From: Crotophaga sulcirostris
Lineage: Eukaryota > Chordata > Aves > Cuculiformes > Crotophagidae
Reading direction: 5' to 3'
Assembly: GCA_013397455.1 (NCBI GenBank)
Contig: VYZB01000382.1
Coordinates: 71,391-135,390 of the forward strand
Length of the DNA stretch: 64,000 nt
Program-made: the position numbers and the translations under genes
The notes under the pieces: model-generated
Told to the model about the DNA's origin: nothing
Database searches by the model: none
Seen by the model: only the letters and a program-made list of their open reading frames with translations
In this document: one piece after another, positions 1-13,590 of the stretch
How positions within the stretch are numbered: the stretch's first letter is position 1
Layout: every line of letters begins with the position of its first letter

Positions 1-272
1 CAGCTGCTCCTCATAAGACACATGCTTCAGCCCCTTCACCAGATTTGCTGCCCTTCTCTGGATCCGCTTCAGCCCCTTAGTGTCTTTCCAGTACTGAATG
101 GCCCAAAACTGAACACAGTATTCAAGGTGTGGCCTCACCAGTGTCGAGTACAGGGGCACAATCACTTTCCTGGTCCTGCAGTCCACACCATTTCTGACAT
201 AAACTAGGTTGTCGTTGGCCTTCTTGGCCACTTGGGCACACTGCCAGCTCATACTCAGCCAGCTGTCAACCT
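1..272 (-). repeat. CR1 LINE fragment, cut by the window edge
   Basis: The plus strand carries the reverse complement of the CR1 reverse-transcriptase 3' coding region, with landmarks such as gtattcaaggtgtggcctca and ttggccttcttggccacttg. It aligns with the same part of the copies at 10276 and 19478. Similarity fades after ctgtcaacc, near 270. Sense orientation is minus. The left end is outside the window. Its divergence from the other copies suggests an older insertion. Confidence 0.9.
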
Positions 273-1633
273 GAATGCGATCCTCATTCTATTTTTATCC
301 AGTACCTAACTGGGAGTTGGAGTCATGGCTATATATATGATTTATGAAATGAGACTGTTAAAAGAATAAATGCTTAATACAAACCAGGGAGATTTATTAC
401 ATTGGTAAATTACCTCTATAGGTGATGGAAACTGTGCCCTAAGAACCAGTAAAGAGAAAGTAACTCACTCCCTGAGCCATCTTTCAACACACACTCAAGA
501 CAAAACTTTGTGTTTCCAGGCAGTGGCTCCATGGCCAGCTGTGATGTTTCCAGCCCCACCAGGAGGACCACTTGTGGCCACAGAGTCTTGTGGCCTCCTA
601 CATGACTCAGCACTCCAAATTTTTCCAGTACAGGAGGGAGTTCAGAAATCCCGAGAGCTCTGATTTGGGCAAGATGTCCCAGACTTTTGAGAGAAGGAGT
701 CTACAAAGTGAGAAGTTTTGAGAAAACAGACAAGTACTTCACAACAATATTCTGTTTTGGAAAAGAAAAAAAAGTCTGTGCTGTTCTAAACAAGATCAAA
801 AAAATCCTCACCAAACTCCATGGGAAAAATACACTGCCGGCGTACTGCCAGTGTAGGATGCAATGCAACTACTCAGTTTCTTCCATCCCTATGGGTCTAT
901 AGATAGAATAAGAATTTTGAAAAATACATATCTCAATATTTAAAATGGTATTCTGTAACCTGTCTGATTATTTTAATTTCTACATCATATTTCATAGAAT
1001 AATACCCCACCAAATAACAACATTTACATGTTCAGATACAACTGCTGTATTGCCCAGCTAATCCTGTGAGAGAATTGGGAGCAGGATGTGTGATAAGGGT
1101 GTATGTACTGAGTCACAGTTTCAAGCTACAGACTCTGCTATCTGTCTCCAGCTCTTCTCCACAAGAGAACTGTTCATCTTGTCTAGCACAAAACTAAGCA
1201 AAACAGGCACTTTGCTTGTATAAAACAGTATAGCTCATTAACCACATTAATCTGTATCATTAGAAGACCATGGTCTTTTCTGCCTTAGATTAAAGACCAC
1301 TTGAATAAAGAACATTTAAAACTAAGTCAGTCTATGGCAAATCAAAAGTGCAAACCATAACACCAAATTAGAAAACATAACTGATACAAAACCTGGTAAA
1401 ACCCAAGAATATAATAATTGGTATGTATAGTTACTAACAGTCTACTTTTTAACACAGTATTTTGTGGAAAGGGTTTTTGCACTGATTAACTGGCCTTTGG
1501 TTTAGCATCTATAAAACCTGTTACTCTAACAGCATATAGAAAGCCAGTTCTGTAGATGTTGTGGAGGTATTCTGAACTCTTTTGGTGCAAGGTAACCCAA
1601 ATCATTCAGGGTAAACAAATAAATTAAGCAATC

Positions 1634-2012
1634 GTAGAATCACCTGGTTGCAAAAGACCTTTCACATCATTGAGTCCAACCTTACCTGACCACTACTAAA
1701 CCATATCCCTGAGAAACTTGCCTATCCAAGTTTTAAACACCTCCAAGGATGGAGACTCAACCACCTCCCTGGGCAGCTGCCTGACTACCCTTTCAGTGAA
1801 GAAATTTTTCCTAATGTCTAGTCTGAGCCTCCTCTGCTGCAACTTGTGGCCATTTCCTCTCACCCTATCCCCTGTCACTTGGGAGACCAACCCTCACCTT
1901 GCCACAACTTCCTTTCAGACAGTTGTAGACAGTGATGAGGTCTCCCCTCAGCCACCTCTTCTCCAGGCTAAACAACCCCAGTTCCCTCAGATGCTCCTCA
2001 GCAATGGTGCAG
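1634..2012 (-). repeat. CR1 LINE 3' end
   Basis: It begins with the CR1 3' terminus in reverse complement (gtagaatcacctggttgcaa) and runs through the conserved block around caccacctccctgggcag-like sequence and ctccaggctaaacaacccca. Sense is minus and it is 5' truncated. Diverged peptide remnants ([15 protein letters not shown]) are visible in the minus frame. Confidence 0.9.
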
Positions 2013-4263
2013 AACAAAAATATTGATACACTCTGCTGTAACATTGTTAGTTAAAACGTTAATTCTTGGTTCTCAGGTAGTTTACAGTACAGTTGTTGAT
2101 AGAACAAGACTATTGGCTAGTGAAGAAACCACACAATGTTCTTTTTATGGCCATTTAGGTAACTATTTCTAAAGCAGATATTCCATGTAATTTTGTAATG
2201 CAAAAGACCTAAGGATATCATTATCTGAACCATCTGATAATTTCTTCTTCAGTGAAGTTCTCCTCCTCTTGAACAATAATTAGTGCATTTTCCTATAATT
2301 TTTAGTTGAATAAAGCAGTGCTCTCAAGCAGAATTTTAGGAGCATTTACTGACTGAATAATTTTTCTCTGAAAATTTCTTTAATGAAGGCAAAATACTTA
2401 GTACATAACTGATGAACCCAAATAACTTCAATACTCTTAAGATACTATTCTTTACATGAGTTATAATAATTCCTTTTAAATTCAGTTCTTTCCTGGAAGC
2501 CTGAGTAATATCTTTAATTTTTAATTACTTTTCCTTTTTCAACTTTTTTTATTGTAACAGAAACCAGCAGTCCAGCCATAGGCCATTCTGCCAACTGCTA
2601 TAAAAATTCAATACACCTTTTTTTTGGTGTTTTAGTAACACTTTCAAGCTAATGAGGTATTTTGTAATTTTTGTTGTTGTTGTCTGCTTATTTTTTTGTG
2701 CTGGCTTTTTGTATGTTAAAAATTGAACATCAAAATTAAATTTCTACTGTGGTACTTAGCAATATTGCTTTTTGTTTCAACATTATAATTCTGCATAACT
2801 ACTGAAGAATAAAATACTATTAAAAATACACTCAACCTTTAACTACATGTAAATAGTGTTTTAAACAGTTCTGCTACTACAGTTTCAGACTCACTTTATC
2901 ATATCAGAACCCTAATTATAGCCTTGCTGTTCTTCTATTTGAACATGAAGAAAAAATTTCTTTACTGAGCTATGACTAAGAATCTTTATTATATAATTAA
3001 TTTTATAATTATTCACAGTAACAACCATGACCAGACACTGATTAACATCACTTAATATTACCTTATTAAAAACAATGATCTCAATGATGAGATAAATGAT
3101 GAGAGACTTTTCACTTTAATATAAGCACAGAAGTGTCCCTTACATTTTCATCCACTATACAAATGGCAGTATCATGGAAATACTGGAATTAAAGTCTCAA
3201 AATGTGATCAGTCCTAGGTTAAATGAAATATTCATACAATCACATCATTATGACAGGATTGAAAACAAGAAAAAAACCAACCTTTTTTTAAATCTAGGCT
3301 TACTGCTTCTGTAATAATCTACTGAAAGAAATATAAAGTCACCAGACATGATTTCCCTGCGAACAATTCAGCTTGACAGCCCATCAGCAAAAAATGCTGC
3401 TGGTTGTGAACCTATGCATGAGAACAGTCTTGAAAACTGTGTGTGGCACGCCAGGCCTTCCTCTTGAAATATTTTAACAAATGAATTACTCACAGTAGCA
3501 GCGCACAATTAAGACAATGTATAGCTGCATTCATCCTGAAGGATCGCAAGTGTAAAAAGAGTCAATCAAATTTTCAGAGAAGCTGGGACAGAAGAGTCTC
3601 TCCCTGTTCTCCTTTTCCTTTTTAAGATGCGTAACAGAGCACATCACTGTTTATGATCTCTGGAAACTGAAACTGTGTTTTTAGGACACAGCACCTCAAA
3701 TGTGAGTGACTAAAGAATTTGGCTGCTGCTCCAAGATGGTAGACAGGGTACGCAGAACAGCAGACGTAAAACTAATGAATGTGAGACAGTAACAATATTT
3801 TATTTTCCTTACTGTAGCTGGTAACCAAAACAGCTATAACAAATAGCAGTATCTGTTTGCTACCAAAAGGAAGGAAAATGAAGAGAGTTTCAGAAAGTGT
3901 TCTTTGACTAGAAGGACCAGCTTGAAGAAAGATTGTAACAGTCTTACTGTGGTGAAAGATATAAACCTGCTTTCTGATGAAACTCAGGAAGAAGTCGCCA
4001 AAGCCATAACTGAGTGTTCCCAAAAAAGTGATTTTTCCAGAGTAGGACAGACAACATCTGGAGATTCAAAGGAGATATCATGGTTTTGATCCCCACAATG
4101 GGCAATAAAGAACCACACAGTTGCTTGCTCACTCATTCCTCTCCCTTCTGAGTAGAATAGAAAGAAAGGCAAAACTTGTGGGTCAGCCCAAGGGCAGGGA
4201 GGGATCATTCACAAGTTATCGTCAGGGGCAAAATAGACTTCAGTTAGGGAAAAATCAATCTGA

Positions 4264-4269
4264 TTTATT
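4264..4269 (-). promoter_or_regulatory. Poly(A) signal of the LTR
   Basis: The minus strand reads AATAAA, in the expected order after the TATA-like element. Usage is unknown. Confidence 0.35.
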
Positions 4270-5050
4270 ACCAATCAAACTGGAGCAACATACTGAGAAA
4301 CAAAACCATGTACCCAAAAGAACACCTTCCCCCCACCCCTCCCTTCTTCCTAGGCTTGACGGCTGAATTCTCCACCTCCTCCCTCTCCACAGTGGCACAG
4401 GGGAACGTGGAATGGGAGTTGCAGTTAGTTCATCACACATTGTCTCTCCCACCCCTTCCTCCTCAGGGAGAGGACTGCTCACCCCTCTTCCCCTGCTCCA
4501 GTGTGGGGTCTCTATCATGGGAGACAGTCCTCCATGAACTTCTCAAACATGGGTCCTTCCCCTGGACTGCAGTCCTCCACAACCTACTCCAGCATGGGTT
4601 TCTATGGGGTCATGACCTCCTTCAGGCACCTCCACCTGCTCCAAGATGGGGTCCTGCATGGGCTGCAGATGGAGATCTGCTCCACCATTAACGTCCATGG
4701 GCTGCAGGTGGACATCCACTGGGACTCCTCATGGGTTGTAGTGGGACAGCCTCATCAACAATGGTCTCCTTCAAAGGCTGCAGGGGAATCTCTGCTCAGG
4801 CATGTGGTACACCTCCTACCCCTCCTCCACTGTCCTTAGTGTTCTCTGCAGTGTTGTTTCTCTTACATCTCATGTTTGCATAGTTGTTTCTCTTGCATCT
4901 GGTGTCTGCAGGGTTGTTTCTTGCTTCTCTCTCAGCTGCTATGCCTGACCTGTCCACCAAGCTCTGGCAGCCCAGTTGCAAGTGTGTGTGGGAGGCCAGT
5001 GCCTCCCCTCTGTCTCTGCTGCTGCTGTCCACTCACTGTTTCCCCCTCTT

Positions 5051-5059
5051 CTTAAATAT
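5051..5059 (-). promoter_or_regulatory. TATA-like box of the LTR
   Basis: The minus strand reads ATATTTAAG inside the LTR, upstream (in LTR sense) of the AATAAA at 4264-4269. It is inferred from position and sequence only. Confidence 0.35.
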
Positions 5060-8000
5060 GTTATCACAGAAGTGTCACCACCATAGCTGATCAGTTTGGC
5101 CTTGGCCAGAGGTGGGTGCATCCCAACCCCAGCCTCCAGCAGCCAGTGCTGCTACCAAAACCCTTTCCAGGTAAACGACACAGGAAACAACTGCTCACTT
5201 AGTCAGACTGACACCATCAGACTACCCTTGTTCATGCAATTGTTCTTTTTCCCCTAAAACTCTCTTATTGTGGTTTATTTTGCTTTCTATGTAGTAAGCT
5301 GGCTATGAAGAAGCACTGTCTAGACTCTAGAGCAACTCTCATTGCCACATAAATCTAGCAAACATTTGCATTTAAATGCTTGCCATGGAGCTTAGCCAAA
5401 AATAGATGAGATGAGCTTAGAAATGTTCTTTGCTATGCATTGTGCTTTGGTACAAGGAAAATAAAATATTTTTATTGTCTTACATTCATTAGTTCTACAT
5501 CTACTGTTCTATATATTTACTAGTTTGCACGTTCGTAAGTATAAATATTTTATACTAATTCACAGAAGAAACAGTATATTATTATTACTAGGCTTTCTAC
5601 ATCCAGTCCCCATTAATCTGAATAATGTACCTAAGTCACCTACACAGCTTTTGAATACATCAGTTTTTCACAGTTACATGAAGGTCTAAAACACAAGGGT
5701 GCATTTTTCCAGCAGTAAATTTCTTAAGTGTTGGAGTTGTGAGCCATCAGCAAGTAATTAACAATCATTCAGGAAAACATGCTAGTTCAGGTAAGAGGTG
5801 TGATCTCAAGTGTCAAAGCATTCACATTTTGAAAGCTTCAATTAAGATAATTTGTAAAATCTATTGTTCAAGGAATAAAGTTCATAAGTTTTCCTGCTGC
5901 TAAGAAAACGATGTGTCTTCTCTAACAATTCCTTTAGCCAACAGATACAGTTATCTTTCAAATACTGGGGGTTCATTTTTCTTTAGAACTTCCAGTAATT
6001 ATAAAGAATTGAAATAATTCCTGTAACACAGAACTGTTGAAAGCTACATGTTTACTCTATGGCGCTCTTTAAGGAGAGAAGTATTCAAACAAAACATAAA
6101 ACAGGGATCAAATATATGTTGAATGACACTGTATTTAATATATTCAAGGGGCATGTTATCTTCCCCCTCAAAAAAATTTAATGAATATGCAGACAGATTA
6201 GAAACAATTCTAGTTCCATTTCTTAACAGACTCAAAACTCCCTTTGTTTACTGAAAGGCAACCAAAAAAGAAATTTTCATGTAAAGCCCTTAAACTTCCC
6301 ACCCTTTTATCTCCTTGACTTAGTAGAAGTAGTTGAAAATACTCCTGCCCCCAAGAGCAAGCAGAAGGTTTTTCCATCGCTAGAGAAAACCAGGGAAGGA
6401 AAGGTTAATCAGATCTCCTGCTGCTGTGCTTCAGAAATTAAAGCAATGGGATTAGTATGGCAGGCCATGATGGGTGGCAGCTGGGAGGCTAAATTTCCAA
6501 CCTTAAGGCTACTTGTGTTGGATGTAGGGTGTTCTGAAGCAAAAGAGTGGCACAATGGTGCAGTGGACAGGGCCAGAGATCCCTCAGCAAATCTTGAACT
6601 GAGACTGGTAGGTATTGCATAATAATTACGTATCTCCAGGTTATTATGATTTCCTGAACTGAACTGTAACTCATGTTTGCAATATTTAACCGCTTTAAGT
6701 GCAGCTTGAATTACATCTCCTGTTGTGCCTACAGAAGCCATCAACAAACCAAACCTTTCGTTAAATACCCAAGAAAACTATAGGTTATTTCTGCACAAAT
6801 ACCCTTCTTATCTGACGTGGGAACTATTAGACATTATTAGCATCAAAGGATGCTTTTCTACTGGAAAGACTGTAAAGGCTTCTAGTTTACAGAATAAAAG
6901 ACTTTTGAAAATTGAATATATATTGACACAGCTTTATTTGTTTCATTTAACATGACACACTTTTCTCGTACAAAGAGAACTCTTTTTTCCCCATGCAAGC
7001 AAGCTCTAAACTCTTTCTCAAAGTGTACTAAAAGGAAGTGCACTAAAAGAATGTCTCTGTGGGATGCCAGCAGCATTGGAAATTCTTACATCCCACTGCA
7101 AGTGGAGAAGCTAACACAACATCGCACAAAGCTTCTGTAAATGCCTATTTCAGGCAATAATACCAATGCTATCTTTCATTTCAGTACTTTTATGTCTACG
7201 TGTATGCTATCACACCTTTGTCTTTCACATCCAAGAGAAGATTTTGTTTTTCTTCCCTGATGGCATTTCAGATTGAGCAAAACTCATGACTTTCAAAGTG
7301 ACCCTTTTATCACACCTGCTCTGCTGTCAATTCAGCTGCATGTTGGTATTCAGAATAAGAGCACAGGCTGATTTAAACTTTAAATATCAAAATATCTTCA
7401 GTACACCTCAGGGCACAGCAATGATTTCCACTGAGTTTCCTTTTGTTTACTTAATAATGTCAATTTAACACATGCTGAAAATATCATGTTTCTATTATGT
7501 TGCATTCAGCTTTGCTAGGAAAGGCTTCACTCATACTTCATAAACCATGAGAAGTATTATAAAACTCAATTACAAGATACAACTCTCAAAAAAGATACAA
7601 AAAGTAAGGGAAAAAATATTCTGAAATGGTCTGGTATGTTAATGTTTCTCAGCTGTGTCTGGAAATGCAATTGCTATGAAATGCAACAGTTGAAAACTGA
7701 ATATCTCACTACCATAAAATTACTATTTTTTCAAATTCCATCAGAGAGTAAATTTTATTGATTTCCCTTTTCTGTGATGACAGCGTGACTAGAAACGTAT
7801 CACTGATCTGATTTTGCCATCCTTATGCATACTAAATAGAAACATTTTAAAAGTAGGAATTGAAGCAAAATCACGCTGATTTACATTTGATCCTATTCAC
7901 ATGAAATTCAACTTTACCCAAACTTCAGTGAAGTCAGCAGGACTTCTGAAGCGAAGTGCAACTCATCCACAAAAATACCTCCAGGATTTAGGACTAGAAT

Positions 8001-10275
8001 AACTACAGTATATGATCGTAAAGTCAAATGCTCTGAGGATAATATATAAGAACTAACCAGAGACTCCTGCCACCTTCTCACTGTAGCACCTTTTATTTAA
8101 AAATAGCAGCTATTGATGTAGATCAAGTCATCAGCTACATGCCCTACGTAAGGAGTAGCTGGAAGATCCTCTCTCAGAACACAGTCATCTTTGCAGACAC
8201 GTGGGCTTTTTGACAAATGGAAACAAAGAAAGACTATACAGAACATCAAGGATCTCAGAGATAAAGGAAGAACCTCTAGTGGATAGGAGTTTTCTTTAAA
8301 TTTCTATTCAAAATTTATTCATGGTTAGCTAGCACCTAGGTTTGGGTTTTTGTCATGATTTTCTGCAGCAACATTTGCCTTCAGCTTATTCTCTCTTTTC
8401 AGTGTCATTCTCCCTTTTGCCCATGTATTAAGGAACAGAAATCATAGTTTCAGTCTTTTTGTTAGACTACAAAGTCATTCTGTATCTCTTCATATAAAAA
8501 TCTATTTTCTTCACAGTAGCCCTCATTGTAGCCTTCCTGGCAAACTGCTGCATGACACATGACAACACAATAAGCATTTTTCACATTACAATACAGAGAG
8601 ACAATGCCTGACAATATGATGCATTAGGTCTCCAAGAAAATACACAAAAGAATGTGCAGAGTATTAAAATAAAACAACCTTTCAAATGACTTAGATAAAA
8701 TATATACAGCTATGGAGAAGTTTTCCATGTAACACTTAACGATATCATCCTTATATTCTTAGCTAACTTGCATTTTAGATATCCTTAAACCCTCACCCCA
8801 TTCCTGAGTTTCTAAGCCTATTTTTCTCTCCAACTACCTGCAGTTATACAAGTTCTATTACTAGAAACGGGTAAACTGTGAAAGATTAAGTGAGATTTCA
8901 TACAAATCACTAATCTCAAACTTGGAAAATGCTACCAAAATAACCCAAATTTTCTGCACGAAGATGGCGTGAGTTATGATAATGAAGCCATGGATATAAA
9001 AGCAACTCCTCAGATTTCTGGAACTTTCACTAGTATTGCTTGTTTTATTAAAAGCTGATGTTTTCCCTTCCAGAGGATTCCAAGAAACTCCTGGGGAATA
9101 TTCACTGGAAGAGGGAACATTACTGCATGCCTTGCTGGGCACAGGTGTGACTCACCTCCCTACCAGCTACAGTGGTCACAAGAAGGGCAACACACCTGTG
9201 CAACACAAACACCTTTTACAGGTCTTACTGCAGCAAGAGGGCCTTGGGTTATTTCTACTTATTCCCAAAGGTAATATAAGTCCAGTGCTTCAGTTCACTG
9301 TTTCCAGAGCCACCAAATATGCAAAGGTTTGACAAAAAAGAGAGAATATGTTTTCAGTTTCTGAAAGAAGGTGATTACTTCAAAGCCAGGTATATTATTG
9401 AAACAGTTCACCTCCTCCCAACCTTTCATTTAGTTAAAGACAGGCATCATACCTAACCTCTCCCACCATGTTTTTCTTTCTTGTCTCAGCAGCATTGTCT
9501 CCTTCATTTATCAAAACTGCATAGAAGGATATTATACTTAAAAAGAATATTATTCTAAGGAATTAATAAATTTTAAGGATTAATAAATCTCCTGATACAA
9601 AGATAATGCATGGAAATGCTTCATGCCAAGTTTCCGAAGTTCTTAGGGTGTCACTGCATCTTTGTCATGCTTATTTCCATTAGGAAGTCCATGCCATCTT
9701 GCTGTAATCCCCAACTGGAGGTATTTTCCTGAACAAGTTCCACCATCTGGGGTGAATCTCTTGACATGTGGTAGAAGAGCCATTCTCAGGTTCAGAGAAT
9801 GAATATTTAATTGTTTTATAAAAATTGGAACAGCATGAAAAACAAAGACTGAAAGACCCTCATCCCAGCATACATGACAGCCTACCTGGCAGGGGGGTCA
9901 CATCCCTGCAGACAATAAGTGATTTTTGAAGGGTATTTTTATTTCGGATCATAGATTGACTATCTTGAACATGAGGGTCTCTTTAATTTTTAGTAAATAC
10001 ATGAAAGCCTTCTGCTGTTTGTCTGTCTTTTGACAGAAATGATCAAGTCTCAAATCACATGCATACCTGAAGGTACCTGTTGTTACCATTACTGTTTCAG
10101 TCCCTAACAATATGCTTGGAAAACATTTGCAAGCTGAAAAGCTGAGTTCAGAAAAATAATAAAAAAACCTCCACAGTTTATAGTAACAGCTGATCCTAGC
10201 TGTAAAGGAGCAGATGGGACTCATCTATATGCTATCAGAAAGTGGGAGACCACACAACATCTAAGCTATCAAGAA

Positions 10276-11554
10276 AGTATCACATCACAGTATCACAGAA
10301 TCATAAGGTTGGAAAGGACCTCTGAGATCATCAAGTCCAACCTATAAGCCAACACTAACACCATCCCATCACCTAAACCATGGCACTCAGTGCCTCATCC
10401 AGTCTTCCCTTAAACACATCCAGGGTCGGCGACTCCACCACCTCCCTGGGCAGCGCATTCCAGTGGCCAATCACCCTTTCAGTGAGGAACTTCCTCCTAA
10501 CATCAAGTCTAAACCTCCCCTGACGAAGCTTAAGTCCGTGTCCTCTAGNNNNNNNNNNNNNNNNNNNNNNNNNNNNNNNNNNNNNNNNNNNNNNNNNNNN
10601 NNNNNNNNNNNNNNNNNNNNNNNNNNNNNNNNNNNNNNNNNNNNNNNNNNNNNNNNNNNNNNNNNNNNNNNNNNNNNNNNNNNNNNNNNNNNNNNNNNNN
10701 NNNNNNNNNNNNNNNNNNNNNNNNNNNNNNNNNNNNNNNNNNNNNCTCCAGTATCCTGACATCTTTCCCAAACTGAGGGGCCCAGAATTGTACGCAGTAT
10801 TCAAGGTGAGGCCTGACCAGTGCCGAGTAGAGGGGGACGATAACTTCTCTGGTCCTGCTCGCCACACTATTCCTAATGAAGGCCAGTATGCCATTGGCCT
10901 TCTTGGCCACCTGGGCACACTGCTGGCTCACGTTCAGCTTCCTGTCAACCAGCACTCCCAGGTCCCTTTCTGCCTGACTACTCTCGAGCCACTCCGTCCC
11001 TAGTCTATAGCTATGCATGGGATTGTTGTGTCCAAAATGAAGTGCCTGACATTTGGACTTATTGAACCTCATCCCATTAGAATCGGCCCATCTCTCCAGT
11101 CTGTCTAGGTCCCTCTGTAGGGCCATCCTACCTTCTAACAGATCAACACTTCCTCCCAGCTTGGTATCATCTGCAAATTTGCTAATGATGGACTCAATCC
11201 CCTCATCCAGATCATCAATAAATATGTTAAACAGGACCAGGCCCAACACCGATCCCTGAGGGACACCATTGGTGACCGGCCGCCAACTGGATGAAACACC
11301 ATTCACCACCACTCTCTGGGCTCGGCCATCCAACCAATTCCTAACCCAGCACAGAGTGCTCCCGTCCAAGCCACGGGCTGCCAGCTTCTCTAGGAGTTTA
11401 CTGTGGGAGACAGTGTCAAAGGCCTCGCTGAAGTCCAGGTACACCACATCCACAGCCTTCCTCTCATCCACCAGGTGAGTCACACGGTCATAAAAGGAGA
11501 TCAGGTTGGTCAGGCAGGACCTACCCCTCCTAAACCCATGCTGGCTGGCTGTGA
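10276..11554 (-). mobile_element. CR1 LINE with reverse-transcriptase coding, interrupted by an assembly gap
   Basis: The longest CR1 in the window. The minus frame encodes the CR1 reverse transcriptase: [17 protein letters not shown] (palm motif A), [10 protein letters not shown] (motif B), and [11 protein letters not shown] (catalytic FADD box). The C-terminal part continues after the gap in another frame ([20 protein letters not shown]...). The 3' tail has repeated agtatcac-type units in reverse complement. The 5' part is missing, with the element ending near cccatgctggctggctgtga. The frame is open from about 11483 to the gap, so this copy is less decayed than the others. It is 5' truncated and not expected to be mobile. 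Confidence 0.95.
10549..10745. other. Assembly gap (197 N)
   Basis: A run of N inside the CR1. Flanking sequence is CR1 on both sides, so the missing bases are most likely CR1 too. The true length is unknown. Confidence 0.98.
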
Positions 11555-13350
11555 TGTTCTAACAAGAGAGAAAAGATTGTATTTTAAAGGCGATTTTGTG
11601 CTCTAGTCCTTCCTAAGCCCGACTAAAAAGAACAGAGAAGTTTCACTGAAGATAAACGGGCCCCATTACAGTCAGCTAAAATATTGCTATTGATTTATAG
11701 AGGAACCAGAACATGATTCTTTGTAACTTCTTCTCAACAGCCGAAATGTCGATTACCAAAATTTTCATAAAAAGCAAATCAGTGTTCAATGGTACTGAAA
11801 TATTCCCATTATTGTCAGGTATTACAAATGTTTGAACATACACAGGAAAGGTGGAGATGCCAACTACGCAGCTACTGGTACACTATTAATGTTCTTTGGC
11901 TTTAAAAGCGATTAGCACAATGAAAAACAGAAAAAAAAAAAGATTCAATTTCAAAGAATTACTGTAGAAAGCAAGTGAGTATATCAAACAAAATATGTTT
12001 GTCTTTCATATATCTGCAGATGCTGCTCCAAAGAGAGTGCAAAATACAATAGAAAATCCTGAATACCATTGGCAAAAGGAAAGAAGCTAAGCAAAGAAAA
12101 CCAGAATCCATTCTGAAGAATGATGAGGTGAAGGAGAAATGTAGAAAATTAATCTTAATAGGCTGAAAACACATGTAAGAACATATTGATCTGCCAGTTT
12201 CAAAGATTGGTGGAACATGTCTGTAATGTGGAAAAAAAATAGTTTGTTTCAATACAGTTTTTTTAGAAAAAACAAAGTTAGATGTTGCAAGCAGGTGCAC
12301 TTCCTTGAATTGCTTGAACTACTTAAAACACTGGAAGGGAAGTTTTCAAAAATTTTCAAATCAATATTTGACTTTCCGTAGGTATTCAAAATGGAAGAGC
12401 AGTTCTATTCCACAGAATTATTTTTTTTTAAAAAATAATATCAGTTTAAAAAACATATATATGTGCGCAACAGTATGGACTTAGCTGAACTTGACATTTG
12501 TCCTTACAGAAGGATAAAGGGATTGCAAGGTTGTTTGCACCGTTTGCCTTGCAAGAAGAGATGAAGGTGAGGAAGAAGGACAGTCTTCACAGGCCACTTA
12601 CAGTCCAACGCTGGGTGTGTTAATGACCCTAATCAAGCCTTTTTGACTCCTTCCTTCTTCCAGTTGGCTACCATACGCACAGGAATAAGCACAGAGATTA
12701 GTGACAAACTATTTTCCTAGAATCAAAGTGGAAAGGAATATTTTGATCTTCTCACATTTCCTCTAAAGCAACCTAATTTTCCCTCAGCTTTTCCAAAAAG
12801 AGGATCCACACCATTTCAGTCATATTTCATTAGTCACATGAAACATCAGCAACATTTTCTTTCCCCAAATAAACCACACTCAATTAATTAGATCGCTTTA
12901 GCTGTGAAGATGCATAAATAGTTGATTAATGTTTAATGTCAAACTCTTTATAAAGAAAAAGAGGCAATAAATGATGTATGAAAAAAGCCTGAGAACTCAG
13001 GGGAGCAGAATTCTTGCTTTCAGGTTCGCAGCAAAACACCTGTGAAAAAACTCTTAAAAAGCAGCTGATTTTTCCCACTTTTGTGGAGAACAGTTTGTAT
13101 GAGAATCTGAAAATTTAAGCCCTGTTTTGACATCTTATTCTGTACATGTGTTGAATTTGGATTAAATTTCTCTTAATCTATCTGCAAATAATTTTTGTTA
13201 ATATTTCATTATTTGATAACTGCAGGATAGGATTCTGATCAAGACTCCAAAGCCTAAAGAAACACTGTTTAGAGAAATACTACACTCAGGAAAGTATTTG
13301 CATATTATGCATGTCTATTAAAATGCATTTCCACAGACATGATGCAATTA

Positions 13351-13590
13351 GAATCACAAGATAGATCAGGCTGGAAGGGACTTCTTGAGTTCAGCCTCTG
13401 ATCAAAGCAGGGCCAATTATTCATGAACTTTCCAGCTGAGTTTTGAATAGTTCCAAGGATGGAGATTTAAAGGCCTCTTCAAGCAATGTTTTCCAGTGCT
13501 TAACCACTCCTAGTATATATTTTTTTCTCTTCTGTTCAGTCCGAATTGCCCTTGCTGAGACTTGCCTGTTGCTCTTGTCCTTTCATTCCA
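13351..13590 (-). repeat. Old, diverged CR1 LINE fragment
   Basis: The plus strand shows a weak version of the CR1 3' pattern: agatcaggctggaagggact, then ttccaaggatggagattt and ttttccagtgcttaaccac. It is far more diverged than the other copies, suggesting an older subfamily. Ends are approximate. Confidence 0.7.

Larger units (their letters stand above)
4090..5170 (-). mobile_element. Avian endogenous retrovirus LTR (probably solo)
   Basis: A GC-richer block of about 1.1 kb whose ends and core resemble an avian ERV LTR family I know from other bird genomes. Landmarks on the plus strand are accacacagttgcttgctca near 4113, gggctgcaggtggacatcca near 4697, and ttggccagaggtgggtgcat near 5102. On the minus strand it has a TATA-like ATATTTAAG (5051-5059) and an AATAAA poly(A) signal (4264-4269) in the order expected for an LTR read on that strand. 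No gag, pol or env coding remains beside it, so it is probably a solo LTR. Boundaries are approximate and the family name was not assigned. The open frames inside it are chance. Confidence 0.6.

Noticed and set aside
4308..4839. Overlapping plus-strand open frames of 127 and 112 codons
   Set aside because: They lie inside the LTR block, have low-complexity Pro/Ser/His/Leu composition and overlap each other in different frames. They are by-products of the GC-rich LTR.
10373..10918. 181-codon minus-strand frame across the N run
   Set aside because: It joins two different CR1 frames through unknown bases, so the continuity is artificial.
11959..12300. Hydrophobic minus-strand frame of 113 codons, considered as a missing SLC2A9 terminal exon
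   Set aside because: None of the expected GLUT9 TM10-TM12 or PETK residues is present in any minus frame, and the hydrophobicity comes from T-rich codons.
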